NCBI GenBank assembly: GCA_036245525.1
Contig: BTPG01000006.1
Location: 73,632,727-73,696,726, forward strand
Origin: Semisulcospira habei
Taxonomy: Eukaryota; Mollusca; Gastropoda; Semisulcospiridae
Length of the DNA: 64,000 nucleotides
Direction of reading: 5' to 3'
Shown here in pieces: positions 10,501-20,393 of the stretch. The notes below the pieces were generated by a model. It had not been told where the DNA came from. It saw only the letters and a program-made list of their open reading frames with translations, and made no database searches. Every line of letters begins with the position of its first letter. The stretch's first letter is position 1. The position numbers were made by a program, and so were the translations under genes.

Positions 10501-11339
10501 TCTTCATCTCAGGTGGACAGCGCAGTACATCATCTTGTACTCTCTGTTTGGGCGGCTTTCGAAGAGTGGATACTCGAGGGGGTGGATTCGGAAGATTCTT
10601 GAATACAGATGGTACTGCATTCCAGGCCAGCTTGCTGGTTTTGTCTGGATATAAGAACTGGCTCTTTTCGAAGTGGACACTGCAGAGTTGTACACCTGAC
10701 GCGTAGAGCTCCGCTGCTGTCTTCCCAAGCAAGTCTTCCCTCCTTGTTCTTTGAACCCATTCTTTGCACCTGTACACCATACAAAAGAGTTATGTGAATT
10801 CAGTTTTTATGGCACAACAGAAAATGTCTGCATGTAAAAAAGACATTGTCACTTAGTTTTAAGCAAACATCAGTGATCACCCACTCACAGTAACACAATT
10901 ACATATACACTAGACCCAATCTGACACTGAATATAAACGTGCTGTCACAATCGCAGGTATTGCCATGGGCATGATTGTCTCTCATCTTCATTTGCGAGTG
11001 TACTGTTCAATTTTGCTAACTTGCCTTTGATCCCATATAATTCAGAATCATGCATTGATAAGTTACTGGTTGTATTAACGAGAGCGTTTTGCGATAAAGA
11101 CATTGGCAGATAAACTTCTTAGCTAACAGTGTAAACAACGTGATAGACAGATGGTGTATGCCTTATCCGAATTTTAAGCTATAAATGATTCGAATATTTG
11201 AAAAATTGGCGATCACTTACCTCTTTTCATCCTTAGAAAATCTGAAGAAAGATTTTCCTTTGCAACTTTCTTTCCATCGAGCATTTGAGCATCCAATTGC
11301 ACCGCATGCATCGCCTCCACCTCTCCGGCGCGTCGCCAT
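7520..11339 (-). CDS. P-element/THAP9-like transposase, four exons, one frameshift
   Basis: Predicted exons are 11339-11221, 10769-10483, 10175-10098 and 9721-7520, joined by consistent GT-AG junctions; together about 895 codons, close to the 903 residues of human THAP9. The N-terminal THAP zinc finger spans exons 1 and 2: CGAIGC, then KRCKEWV across the junction, then CSVHF and WNAVPSVF (the AVPTIF-like motif). A basic coiled-coil-like segment opens exon 4 (RKRKLKRELKASRNKIYRL). The RNase H-like catalytic core follows, with candidate acidic residues in FDEMSLK, IADQGSNN and QDCVENLF, plus YDPPHLLKNTRN and the C-terminal YIAGY block. One extra base near 9349 shifts the frame between SSLRRH and MRAVQIF; otherwise the coding sequence is open. 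Start chosen at ATG 11339; ATG 11348 is also in frame. THAP-type transposases bind their own transposon ends and cut DNA in the nucleus. It lies in an intron of the EB-module gene on the same strand. Confidence 0.85.
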
Positions 11340-11561
11340 GTTTTTCATGGCAGTAACAGGGGAAGTAACTCGGGTGCTGGCCTCGCGAAAACAAGCCAGC
11401 TGGAGTATCTTACTATATAGGATCTTTGGTGCAACGAAGCCGTTGTTCGCGTCACATTCACACGCGCCGCCCACGCAAGCACCCAAAAGCAGATAATGTC
11501 CCTTACCACATGGCATGCCTACAGCTGGAACTGCACGTCAAAACATGGTGTTGGTGAAACC

Positions 11562-11640
11562 AACGTCTTCGGGGCCCACGACGGCCCCAGTGGGCCCGCT
11601 GCGGCCGTTGTGGGCCCGAGGATCTTTGCTTACTGAGCAT
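11562..11640. repeat. GC-rich palindromic element (GGGCCC family)
   Basis: The segment has GGGCCCACGACGGCC and complementary GGCCGTTGTGGGCCC arms around CAGTGGGCCCGCTG, and ends GAGGATCTTTGCTTACTGAG. Partial copies occur at 3305-3358 and 12418-12447. A different GC palindrome at 35299-35362 ends ATAATCTTTTGCG. Confidence 0.5.
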
Positions 11641-11856
11641 GTCAATATAATTATTGTACTGGATACAGTATATTTTATATCTTTTTGTGTTGTTTGTTTG
11701 TTTTTTAAAGTACAAAGAAGCTAGCGTTTTGTAGTATATTTCGATCAGCAAAGGTGTGCATGTGTCGTGTTTTACGTCTGAAACTCATGTACATCAAAGA
11801 GGACATAATCGTGTTCTTGCTTACTTTGTTTGGTTGCTTCGTTTTTTTAATATATA

Positions 11857-11857
<1 letters not shown>

Positions 11858-11921
<64 letters not shown>
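11858..11921. repeat. (ATT)n microsatellite
   Basis: About 21 uninterrupted TTA/ATT units. The poly-tyrosine reading frame over it is an artefact. Confidence 0.9.
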
Positions 11922-11922
<1 letters not shown>

Positions 11923-12127
11923 TCAGTGGTTTGTCTCTCGTTCAGTTTTGTTTGATTTTGACATTTGTATTGCGGGTTTTATCATTAAACTTCAGTATCT
12001 TTCCTTTCTGAGGTTGGTTATTTAGTTGGTTCTTTGGGTGACTGGCTCGTCGTTCGTTTGTTCGTTTGTTTTGTCCGCTCGGCTTTTTTCCCCATCGTTG
12101 GAAAGGGAAAGGAGAAATCTGACTTAC

Positions 12128-12262
12128 CACATGCGGTCCCTTTCTTGACGTGGCTGGGGTTACACTTGCAGAGGCTGGACTGGCAGGACGCGTTGGGGTC
12201 GGTACCGACGAGGGAGGTGGTCTTGCACGCTGCGTCCAGGTCGCCATCAGCCGCTCTCGCCC
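12128..12262 (-). CDS. EB-type cysteine-rich exon between the two duplicated arms
   Basis: The 135-nt exon lies between acceptor GTACCAG and donor GTAAGTC, phase 1 at both ends. It reads about 45 residues beginning GARAADGDLDAACKTTS, then PNASCQSSLCKCNP, and ends KKGTACG. It has a CxC pair like the other large exons but lacks their LKVGQ start, and its TACG ending resembles mini-exon ends, so it may combine features of both. It sits between exon 32884-33009 and the arm A exons. No duplicate is seen in the window. Confidence 0.65.
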
Positions 12263-13327
12263 CTGGTACATCACTGAGTCGACAGAAAACAGTTTTAACC
12301 CCTTTGTATTTACTCTTACTGACGATGCCGTTCGGCGGAAAAGACGCGTGGAACTAGGCTGCTTTTTTTGCTGAACGGGATCGGCTGTAGCAGTTAAGAG
12401 GTTTTAACCTGAGAAGCAAAACGTCTTCGGGCCCACGACGGCCGCAAAGAAATGTAAATGGAGAGTGTGCTGCTCCTATTTTGCATAAGGTCGGTTACGA
12501 ACGGAGAGATTAAAAGTTTGGAAAATAATGTGATGCAAATTTATCGACTGATCTTGTTTCTGAATAACGTGAATCCTGCCTAAATTGATCCAACACCGTC
12601 ATCAGTCTGTAGTAATGTTGATAATTCACGAGACGCTCATTCAAAACCCAGTCTGGCAATACTTTGGAAAACTAATGATCTTTCCATGTCCATGAGTAGT
12701 TATTAAATTATGAATAAATACAATATGATTTCATGGCCAAAGACAAAGAATCAATTATTAAAATTTGTTACGTGGTAGTCGTGGTCGTAGTATGATGCAA
12801 TCACACCAGACACACTCGCGTAGGTTTTTTTGTCGAAAAACCTCACTCAGTTGCAACTCGTCACACGGGGCACAAAGTTGTAGACCACACTGGAGTAACA
12901 GTTCCAACATTACTTTATTCTCACGATACAATATCAGCACAATGCATCCACACTTTGATGCACTATCTCTCATAAATGCATCCACACTTTAATACACTGT
13001 CTCATACAATGCATGCACCCACTCTCTTTTATACTATCACAAATTTCCAAAATCATCCCGCAAATTACACAACTCAACCAATCAGAAAACAAAACGTACC
13101 CAAAATCATTAATATTCATTAAAAAGAAGTCTCTAGATTTTTCTACAATCTACCACTAAAACCTTTGTGCATTATGTAAACGTCATAAAATGTAACCAAC
13201 ATTGTGTACTACAAAACTGTAACGTCATGTTTGAGGTCACACTAGAACAATCGCGCATTTTTCATAAACTTCCAGCTTAATCTAGGTCGGACTTCGCTAC
13301 AAGTTAGCGAAATGTGCAACATTCTAG

Positions 13328-13396
<69 letters not shown>

Positions 13397-13689
13397 TCAA
13401 TCGCAATTCTCCATCATACCAAAAAAGGTACGTGATTCTAATCTAAAATAACTCAACTGAACATCGGATCTTTTCCTGTGATCAACACACACATGCTCTA
13501 AAAATAATAACACACCCACAAACATAACAAAATTCAACTAATCTGCCACGCAGAGCACCAGCAAAACTAAAGTGAAGCTCGTTAGTTTCATGGCTGGTGG
13601 TTGGTCCGCAACTGGGTGGTTCTCATTTATGTACGACAGTAGTAACTCTGCCCAGACCGCTGCCAGTGTTGTGACCCGTCGCCATGTCG
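12263..13689. other. Intron with (CA)n tract, no gene seen
   Basis: A (CA)n run covers 13329-13394. A lone TTAACCCCTTTGTA-type terminus is near 12296 and a fragment of the GGGCCC palindrome is at 12418-12447. The remainder is AT-rich without recognisable coding sequence. Confidence 0.45.
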
Positions 13690-14460
13690 GCGCGTTTTAT
13701 ATATCATTTTGCTTTCATCCCTATGTCTCACGACCAATCCTTTTAGCGCAAACCGTACCATGTGACCTCGCTACAAAAACCCTTGTAGCGACTAATGGCG
13801 GACATTTTTGGTTTTCGAGTACCAGCTTTGTTGGACAAAGAAAGAAAAACAGGTGCCAAACAAAAAAGAAACTTAGCATTGTTCGAAACAATACGCACTC
13901 TACAGTGGTTTTGTTTGGGTGACAGCATCCTATTTTCAACAATATTTTCCGTCGAAACGCTCGAGACTAAATAAAACAGGCCTACCCCGGATCGAGAATG
14001 GCGCACGATCGTCTCTGCAATGCCGAGTATTAAATTCTGCACTTTTATTACTCTGACAATATGTAAACATTTAACAATGCGGCTCGAAAAGCGCTTTCCA
14101 AAACTGAAATCGACACTCTGCAAACAAGAGCGGTGTTTGCGCATGATCGTGACCCCTTGCAACTGCAGGGATTAGCTGAGGACATGCATTTGCGTCAACT
14201 GTAGGAAATGCCACATACGTTTGAAGTTTGATGAACTTGTCTAATTTTACGAAATTAGAGGAGGAATGAAAATAAATACGTTATTGGTAGGAGTAATTTA
14301 CTGCACGGATACTTATAAGCCGTGGGGTGGGGGGGGGGGGGTTAAAAGAAACAACTGTACGCTGAAGGCCTTCGGCCTTACAGTGGTTTCGTTTACCTCC
14401 CTCAGGCAAACAAGTGTCCGTGTAGCAAAACGCCTGCCACCAATAACTTACAATATCTGC
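13690..14460 (-). mobile_element. Foldback-containing dispersed element, copy 1 (inverted)
   Basis: Read on the minus strand, a hairpin segment (14455-14285, starting near TTATTGGTGGCAGGCG) is followed by unique sequence ending in the ATGGTACGGTTTGCGCTAAA block at 13740-13770. The same order is found on the plus strand at 39066-39730 and 61985-62460. The hairpin centre here carries a G run at 14325-14340 and GAAGGCCTTCGGCCTT. No coding capacity is recognised. Confidence 0.6.
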
Positions 14461-14776
14461 CAAGAGGTATCTTTCCTTGCTCGTGATTGGTCGACTGCTG
14501 ATTGCTTTTCAGTTTATTCTAGGCCGCGCTGTAAACATACACGCACTAAATGAGCGCTTTTGGCGTTCCCCAGCTGTCGCAGGACCGATAACTCTCCGAT
14601 AGGTGGCGTTCCACCAAGAGGCCTAAAGTCACCATCTTGTTTTAACTTCTATATTACTACTAGTACTACTACAGTCGAGTTTACTTATTATAATTTCACT
14701 ATCATCGCAAAGAACCGCCTTGTTTCGAACGATGGCTAGTGCGTATGGAAGTATGTCTCTCAATGCGTTGGTTTCT

Positions 14777-14788
14777 TTCTTTTTTTTT

Positions 14789-14840
<52 letters not shown>

Positions 14841-14858
14841 GGGGGGGGGGGGGGGGGA
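14777..14858. repeat. Poly-T / poly-G tract
   Basis: A T run with one C is followed by about 18 G at 14840-14857. It could be the tail of a retroelement, but no element body is recognised. Confidence 0.8.
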
Positions 14859-14975
14859 GATGCAATATATTACTAAACTAGAGATCAACAAGAATATTCC
14901 GGTTCGTCAGTGATTTACATGTATCGGCAGATCTATCGTTTTTTCTTCACTTAGTTTTAATGCTTTGGGCGGCGG

Positions 14976-15202
14976 GTAGTTCTTTTCCTCGAAAACCAAC
15001 GAAAACCCCCAAAAAGTAAAAGAAAAAAACAACAACAAACAACCGAAATTTTCCTCGAAAAATCAACGAAAAAAACACAAACACTAACGAAATCCAACTA
15101 AAATCCCCGAAGAGACAAAAACAACCGAAATCGTCTTTTTCTCGTGGGGTGTTTCGTTAGTTTTTGTTGCTTTCCGGGGTGTTTTCGAGGAAAAGAAGTA
15201 CC
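14976..15202. repeat. Foldback element, TTCTTTTCCTCGAAAAC arms
   Basis: TAGTTCTTTTCCTCGAAAAC at 14978 onward pairs with GTTTTCGAGGAAAAGAAGTA at 15181-15200. The interior is A-rich on the left and T-rich on the right (AACGAAAAAAACAC, GTTTCGTTAGTTTTTG), extending the imperfect hairpin. No coding sequence. Confidence 0.55.
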
Positions 15203-15439
15203 GTGGGCGATTGACCGCATGCATTTTGCTTAATTATGTATTTTCCATCACATATAATAGACTGTAGCGGACACAAGCTGCAGTACTATATAACTTGTGA
15301 GCAGAGACTGCATTTGAAGTAAATGATGAAAGCCCTTAATCAAATTACAATTAGTCAGCCTGCAATTAGTACTAATATTTTAATAGCACTGGTTTTGGAT
15401 TATATTATAATTTGATATAATAATAATTTAATATTATTA

Positions 15440-15575
15440 ATATTATAATAATTTAACCCAAGAAATAAATCTTTCTCAAAACATTGTCCATAATTGTAAA
15501 ATATATTATTAATATATTTTACAATTATCGACATTGTTTTGAGAAAGATTTTTTTTTGTGGTTAAATTATAGTAA
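15440..15575. repeat. AT-rich long hairpin
   Basis: The left arm includes AAATCTTTCTCAAAACA and TAATTGTAAAATATATT; the right arm includes AATATATTTTACAATTA and TGTTTTGAGAAAGATTT. Each arm is about 65 bp with few mismatches and a loop of only a few bases. Confidence 0.7.
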
Positions 15576-15869
15576 TCACTAATGGTTATGCCACCGTGCA
15601 AGTCCATTGAGTCGTACAGGCCCCCCAACTCCTGCCCCCTCTGTGTTTAGTTTATATTAATTCAGCCATGCTTAATATTGATGTGGGGTTTTTTTTGTTT
15701 TCAGATTTGTTTTCAGCACAAATGTGTTCTCCTAAACTGTTATTAATAAATTTAATAAGGGTATTAAAACGATCTTTATTATAAATTCATTCAAAAGTTT
15801 AAACCTATGAACACTGACACCTTCTCAAACAGACACTAATGAGACACAGCAGCACACAACAGATGGTAC

Positions 15870-15993
15870 ACAACAAGCACAAACTATCGGAGCCTCGAAC
15901 AGCAATTATCCATCTTTTTCGCAGCGCTTGATCTTTAGGAAAAGCAAAACCACCTACATTGCTGCACTGAAAAACGCAGCATTTGTTCACCAT
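15870..15993 (-). pseudogene. Solo THAP-domain N-terminal fragment
   Basis: From ATG at 15993 the minus strand reads MVNKCCVFQCSN, then GGFAFPKDQALRKRW. This matches the start of THAP zinc fingers (C-x3/4-C, FxFPKD, RxxWI). The second half (C-x2-HF and the AVPTIF motif) is not found downstream in frame; the reading becomes LCLLCTICCVLL-like without THAP features. It is only distantly similar to the THAP of the transposase at 11 kb, so it is a separate family, either a broken transposon gene or the first exon of a gene whose next exon I did not find. Confidence 0.5.
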
Positions 15994-16469
15994 TGCCACG
16001 ATTGTGCAAAGCAGTTTCTTAGATATGCAGACTGGAAACTTGGTATGGATAACGAGAAACAGAAAGTAGCGGATATCCTCTTGGTGGAACGCCACCTATC
16101 AAAAATTCAAGGGAGATAATTATTGAAAATAACCGCTCATTCAGACAGTTACCACGACTGCTTTCTGAATTTCAGAGAAGTCTGGAGGGAGTTGTCGCCA
16201 GCCCAGATTACAACTATGTGTCGGATTAAACGCACTTCAAGCGAAATAGTGCTTAGACGACATAAGAGTGGAGTGAGATATAAGTTTATTTTCTTTGACT
16301 GATGCCTGGTTGGTGGACAATGTGAAGTTGACCGAGAATTTCGCCGACCAAATATGACATGATAACCCACGAGAACGTAATTGGTTTTTATCTTCTGTCT
16401 CTTGCTACTTGCTACTTACTTTTTTTCCTGGGGGATGGGGGTGGGGGGAGGAATAAGACGGCTTTTACC

Positions 16470-17320
16470 CCATAACATCCAAAAGCTAAAGTTTTGGTGT
16501 TTTGTTTTTTGTAATTTGCTTATTGTCCTATGAATTACAAATTAGGAGAAAGATTAAATATTTTAGTTCAAGGGTGGTGCCAGAATAGCTGAGGCACCAC
16601 CCTTGAACTGTTATAGACAAATTAATTTCTTGCAATACTGTATCTGGTTGTCGGCCAAAAACTGGAAACAGTTAAGAAATTCAAATACTTAGGAGCCATT
16701 GTGACAGATGAGGGATCAAAACCAGAAATACTGTCCAGGATTGCGCAGACAACAACAGCACTGACAAGATTGAAGACCATATGGAAGGACAGAAACATCA
16801 CACTCTGCTCCAAGATCAGACTGATGCGCTCCTTAGTCATCTCAGTGTTCTTGTATGCCTGCGAGTCATGGACCCTCACAGCAGACCTTGAAAGGAAGAT
16901 ACAAGCCACTGAAATGAGATGTTTTCGAAGGCTGCTTGGCATCTCATACAGAGATCACATCACGAACGAGGAAGTGGGAAGCAGAATCAGGCAAGCCATC
17001 GGGCCCTATGAAGACCTATTAGCCATTGTGAAAAAAACGCAAACTGAAGTGGTATGGGCATGTCACGCGTTCAGCAGGGCTTGCCAAACCAATCCTGCAA
17101 GGCACTGTGCAAGAAGGACGAAGGAGAGGAAGACCCAGGAAAAGATGGGAGGACAATATCTCAGAGTGGACAGGACTGAAGCTGGGCGATACGCTGAGAA
17201 TGGCAGAGAACAGACAGGAATGGAGGGAGCTGGTTGCAACGTCATCAGTGGTGCCCCAACGGTCGGCAAGACTACGGGATATAGATAGATAGATAGATCA
17301 GGATGAAAATGGTGAGAGGT
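16470..17320. mobile_element. Family 2/shell 2b MITE interrupted by a LINE fragment
   Basis: The left shell (TTGCTTATTGTCCTATGAA) and the hairpin at 16562-16614 match the element at 4188-4378. Just after the hairpin the sequence changes to LINE coding DNA at about 16623, and TCAGGATGAAAATGGTGA, resembling the shell's right end GGATGAAAAGGGTTAA, resumes at about 17297. The LINE therefore inserted into the MITE. Confidence 0.5.
16623..17292 (+). pseudogene. RTE-like LINE, 3' part of reverse transcriptase ORF
   Basis: The plus strand reads KKFKYLGAIVTDEGSKPEI, then SVFLYACESWTLTADLE and MRCFRRLLGISYRDHITNEE, the conserved region downstream of the reverse transcriptase catalytic core in RTE-type LINEs. 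Near 17035-17060, at an A run, the frame shifts; the continuation RGRPRKRWEDNISEWTGL is in another frame from about 17107. The catalytic domain is absent, so it is 5'-truncated. The 3' end is followed by (GATA)n at 17280-17298. It is nested in a family 2 MITE. Confidence 0.7.
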
Positions 17321-17325
17321 GACGC

Positions 17326-18318
17326 GGACTGGCCATTTTATAAGCTGCAAGTGTGTGCGGCAAGAAGTATAGATCTCTTTACGAAGGCATGTAATGTTTA
17401 GGTAAGGAAGAAATATATACATATTCATGTTATAATAACACAAAGCACCACATATAATTCTTTTCATCAAGAAAAGGACAAACACATGAGGTCATGTATT
17501 ACTGCCCGCCCGTTATTAGAACATGGTCGCTACGGGTAGTTGTTAGGTAAATTTCACATTATTTCACCACCCTTAAAAATGTCATATTAGTCAGTCAGTC
17601 AGTCAGTCGTTCGTTCAATTGTTCAGTCAGTCAATCAGTCTATGCACTTTAACTGAAGGCGCCCCGCCTCAATAGCTGACACATTGTCGTATAGCGTTGC
17701 CGCCGACAATCCTATTCAACACGTCTGTGGCTAATGACGCGAGGCGCTTTGAATGTGTGAACTTTACGCCTGACCTGATTTTCATCGCTTAACCTTTTCA
17801 TTATCACTGCTAAGCGGCGACCATTTTAAGACCATAATATCATCCCTGCGTACAACTCATTTGCCGGAGATATATAATCAGAACAACGCAATGGAATTTT
17901 CCAATGATCCCGCCGCCTATACTACAGGCGTCACGCCAACATAGAACGACCTTTGAGCTATACTGAATAATTAGTCATCAGCATTTGACACTGGAAATGA
18001 AAACTATACATAACCTTTTCAACGTTTCAGCTGGTTGCCGGTTAGATCGATCGACGAACCTTCATCCTGAAATTGTGTTAATATTTTGTCCGCGCTTATT
18101 TTGTCGATACACTTTTAAAGTACACTTGCTCATAAAAAGGGAATGTTATCTTTGCTCCTTTGTTTGCCCGTGTACGTATTGTTTTGTGCATTTCTGTGGG
18201 CGGCAAGACAGAAACAGGACGATAGAAAACAACAACAGAGTGCTATAGAAAATAGAAAGCAGTTTTTTTTATGGGACATTCCCTCGTGGTTGGCGACAGT
18301 GAAATAACTTTTAGCCAG
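17326..18318. other. Intronic DNA with a diverged hairpin, no gene seen
   Basis: A TTAACTGAAGGCGCC end at 17649 opens a diverged hairpin to about 17755 (CGTATAGCGTTGCCGCC centre, right side GAGGCGCTTTGAATG). It belongs to the family seen at 34180-34300 and 36741-36857. A short (CAGT)n run is at 17590-17610. Confidence 0.45.
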
Positions 18319-18564
18319 TGTAACGCACGCAGACTTGCCCACAGTCGTACGCACAGACTCTCACGCAACAGACGCATACACCGCCACTGACTCAGACGGG
18401 CGCATTCATGCGGTAAAACACAACACACGGGCTCCCTTTCTAAAGTAACCTTTATACACTATAAATGAAAAGAACGACTTAAATGATTATCAACTATATA
18501 CACTGTTCTATTATCACACCACACACGTATCACAATATCTTTGCCAGGTTAGGTCTTAGTCTCA
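18319..18564 (-). repeat. LTR (3' LTR in the element's sense)
   Basis: 246 bp, TG...CA on the minus strand, no difference seen from the copy at 22469-22714. Near-identical LTRs indicate recent insertion or conversion. Confidence 0.85.
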
Positions 18565-19895
18565 CATTGCCTCCAACCTGTTTGATGTTGTTGTCTGGTT
18601 ACGTTGGTCCTTCTCACGTCTAGGCGTGAAAGTCCTTCGTCGTACGCTTGTTGCCGTCCTGTCTCTCTTTGGCACGGACGTCCTCGTTCTCGTACGGTAC
18701 TCAGTTCTCACTTGGACTCGGGTGTCTTGGTCCCCAGTCAGACTCACTCTCAGAAGAGCTGGAGGGATGACCTCACGTAGGTCCCACCTGCGACTCGACG
18801 TCTCGGCGTCCGTCTTTCCACTCTCGTTACAAGAACTCTGAATAGACAAAAGTCCCAACGTAACACTTGCTAAACACACAACATATTGGATCAATGAGAA
18901 ACGTCACGTAACCTGGCTGATACAAATAACCCACACGTTCATTCACACACACACACGTGCTTCATAAACTATTTTCGTATCACCCCATCTCTGTCACTAT
19001 CTTGAAACAGACTATAACCTAACACTCTTGCTATACATTACTCTATACCCTGGAAAAGACTATGCTTAGCCAACCACGTACTATCTTCATAGTGGCTTAG
19101 ACATACACACTTCATATTCCTTTAGTCATCTAACTCGGTAAACAACTGTATACAGAAACACCGGTTACTTCACCGAATTCTAAACATACTATAACTAAAC
19201 CAAACCGGAACACCGCTACACAACCACATTAATCTTACCACGCATACTGTCTTTAACTAAACAACTATCAATACTACGTTTATAGAAACATACCTGAAAT
19301 CTAGGCTTCAGAGTCTTGGAATGCGGGCTAGGTAACTCGAACACAACCGTTCCATACGACAAAACAGCCCGCACTCCCGATCTAGACCTCTGACAGTCAC
19401 AGCTTCCGCCTAGAACTCAATAAACAGAACTCACTAAAAATTCCCGTGCTAACCACGTCTTACATGTGGGTAGCAGGCCCCACGGACTTTCGGCACAAAC
19501 AAACCGTTAACAAAAACCGTACCGTACTAATCCTAATGTATGAGCACTATGCACAAGCATAGAGCTTCATCACAATTCCCCCTTCCTCGGGAAAAAAAAG
19601 AAACGACCGAGTTTCTTTTTAAGACTACTCGACGTAATATTATCCGAAAACAGGAAAGGACTAACTTTTACTACCTAGAATACAAGAAAAAAGATTACAG
19701 CCTTAAGCCTCAACGCACACTCTCGGATCGCACAGCGAAAGCCAAAACAGAACTAACGCGCTAAAACCTTCAGAAATGAAATCGATCCAACGACTGCCCA
19801 CACACACACTCGCGAGACCCCCGTCTCTGACCTACCGACAATCGCGAGACCCCAGTCTCCGACTTGCCTACAATCGCGAGACCCTAGTCTCCGAT
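18565..19895. other. Non-coding part of the LTR element
   Basis: The region between the protease frame and the 3' LTR has no reverse transcriptase motifs in any frame I can read. A minus-strand frame at 18894-18562 is rich in Arg/Thr (VRTEYRTRTRTSVPKRD) and could be the tail of a deleted pol, but this is uncertain. Confidence 0.4.
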
Positions 19896-20393
19896 CTACC
19901 TAAATATTGGGTGCTGAGCGGCATTTCTGTCCGCAACAGAAGTATGCCGTCTCAGACCAACCCGACTGTTGGGCCACACCCGCTGACCGATTCCCTGTTT
20001 CTGGACGGAAATAACACGTTCCCTCTGCCCACGAGCACGATTGCTCGGAGCTCTCGTCGCGACTGATGGGACTGCACCGCGAGGAACATGAGCTCGCTTA
20101 ATCGCTCCAACTTTAGCGATGACTGGCTGCACACCCTTCACGTTACCCAAAACTAAATCAACGACTGGCTCGTCGATGACACACGAAACCAGACTACCTG
20201 TAAAAAACTCTGTGTCAATCTCTATCTTAGCTAACGGAAAAACTTCTATCTTTCCTCCAAACGAAACTACTTTCTGTGTCTCGCCTGTGAACTGATCTGG
20301 TCTAACAAGGCTACGCCTGACCCCCGCGGTCGTGGCACTCGAGTCGCGCAGAACAGACACGAGGAAACCGTTCACCACCCCCGTCACTACCGG
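19896..20393 (-). CDS. Retropepsin-like protease domain, in frame with gag after TAG
   Basis: The minus frame continues directly from gag after one TAG at 20394-20396. It reads VSVLRDSSATTAGVRRSLV, resembling the active-site region of metazoan gypsy-type proteases (usually D-T/S-G-A/C), followed by FFTGSLVSCVID and a V-LVLGNVKG stretch like the protease flap and ILG region. The usual glycine after the catalytic Asp-Ser is serine here, which may impair activity. There is no ATG; expression would need readthrough of the TAG, or the TAG is an inactivating mutation. The frame stops at 19896 before any polymerase. Confidence 0.6.
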   Translation of the reverse strand, partial: PVVTGVVNGFLVSVLRDSSATTAGVRRSLVRPDQFTGETQKVVSFGGKIEVFPLAKIEIDTEFFTGSLVSCVIDEPVVDLVLGNVKGVQPVIAKVGAIKRAHVPRGAVPSVATRAPSNRARGQRERVISVQKQGIGQRVWPNSRVGLRRHTSVADRNAAQHPIFR

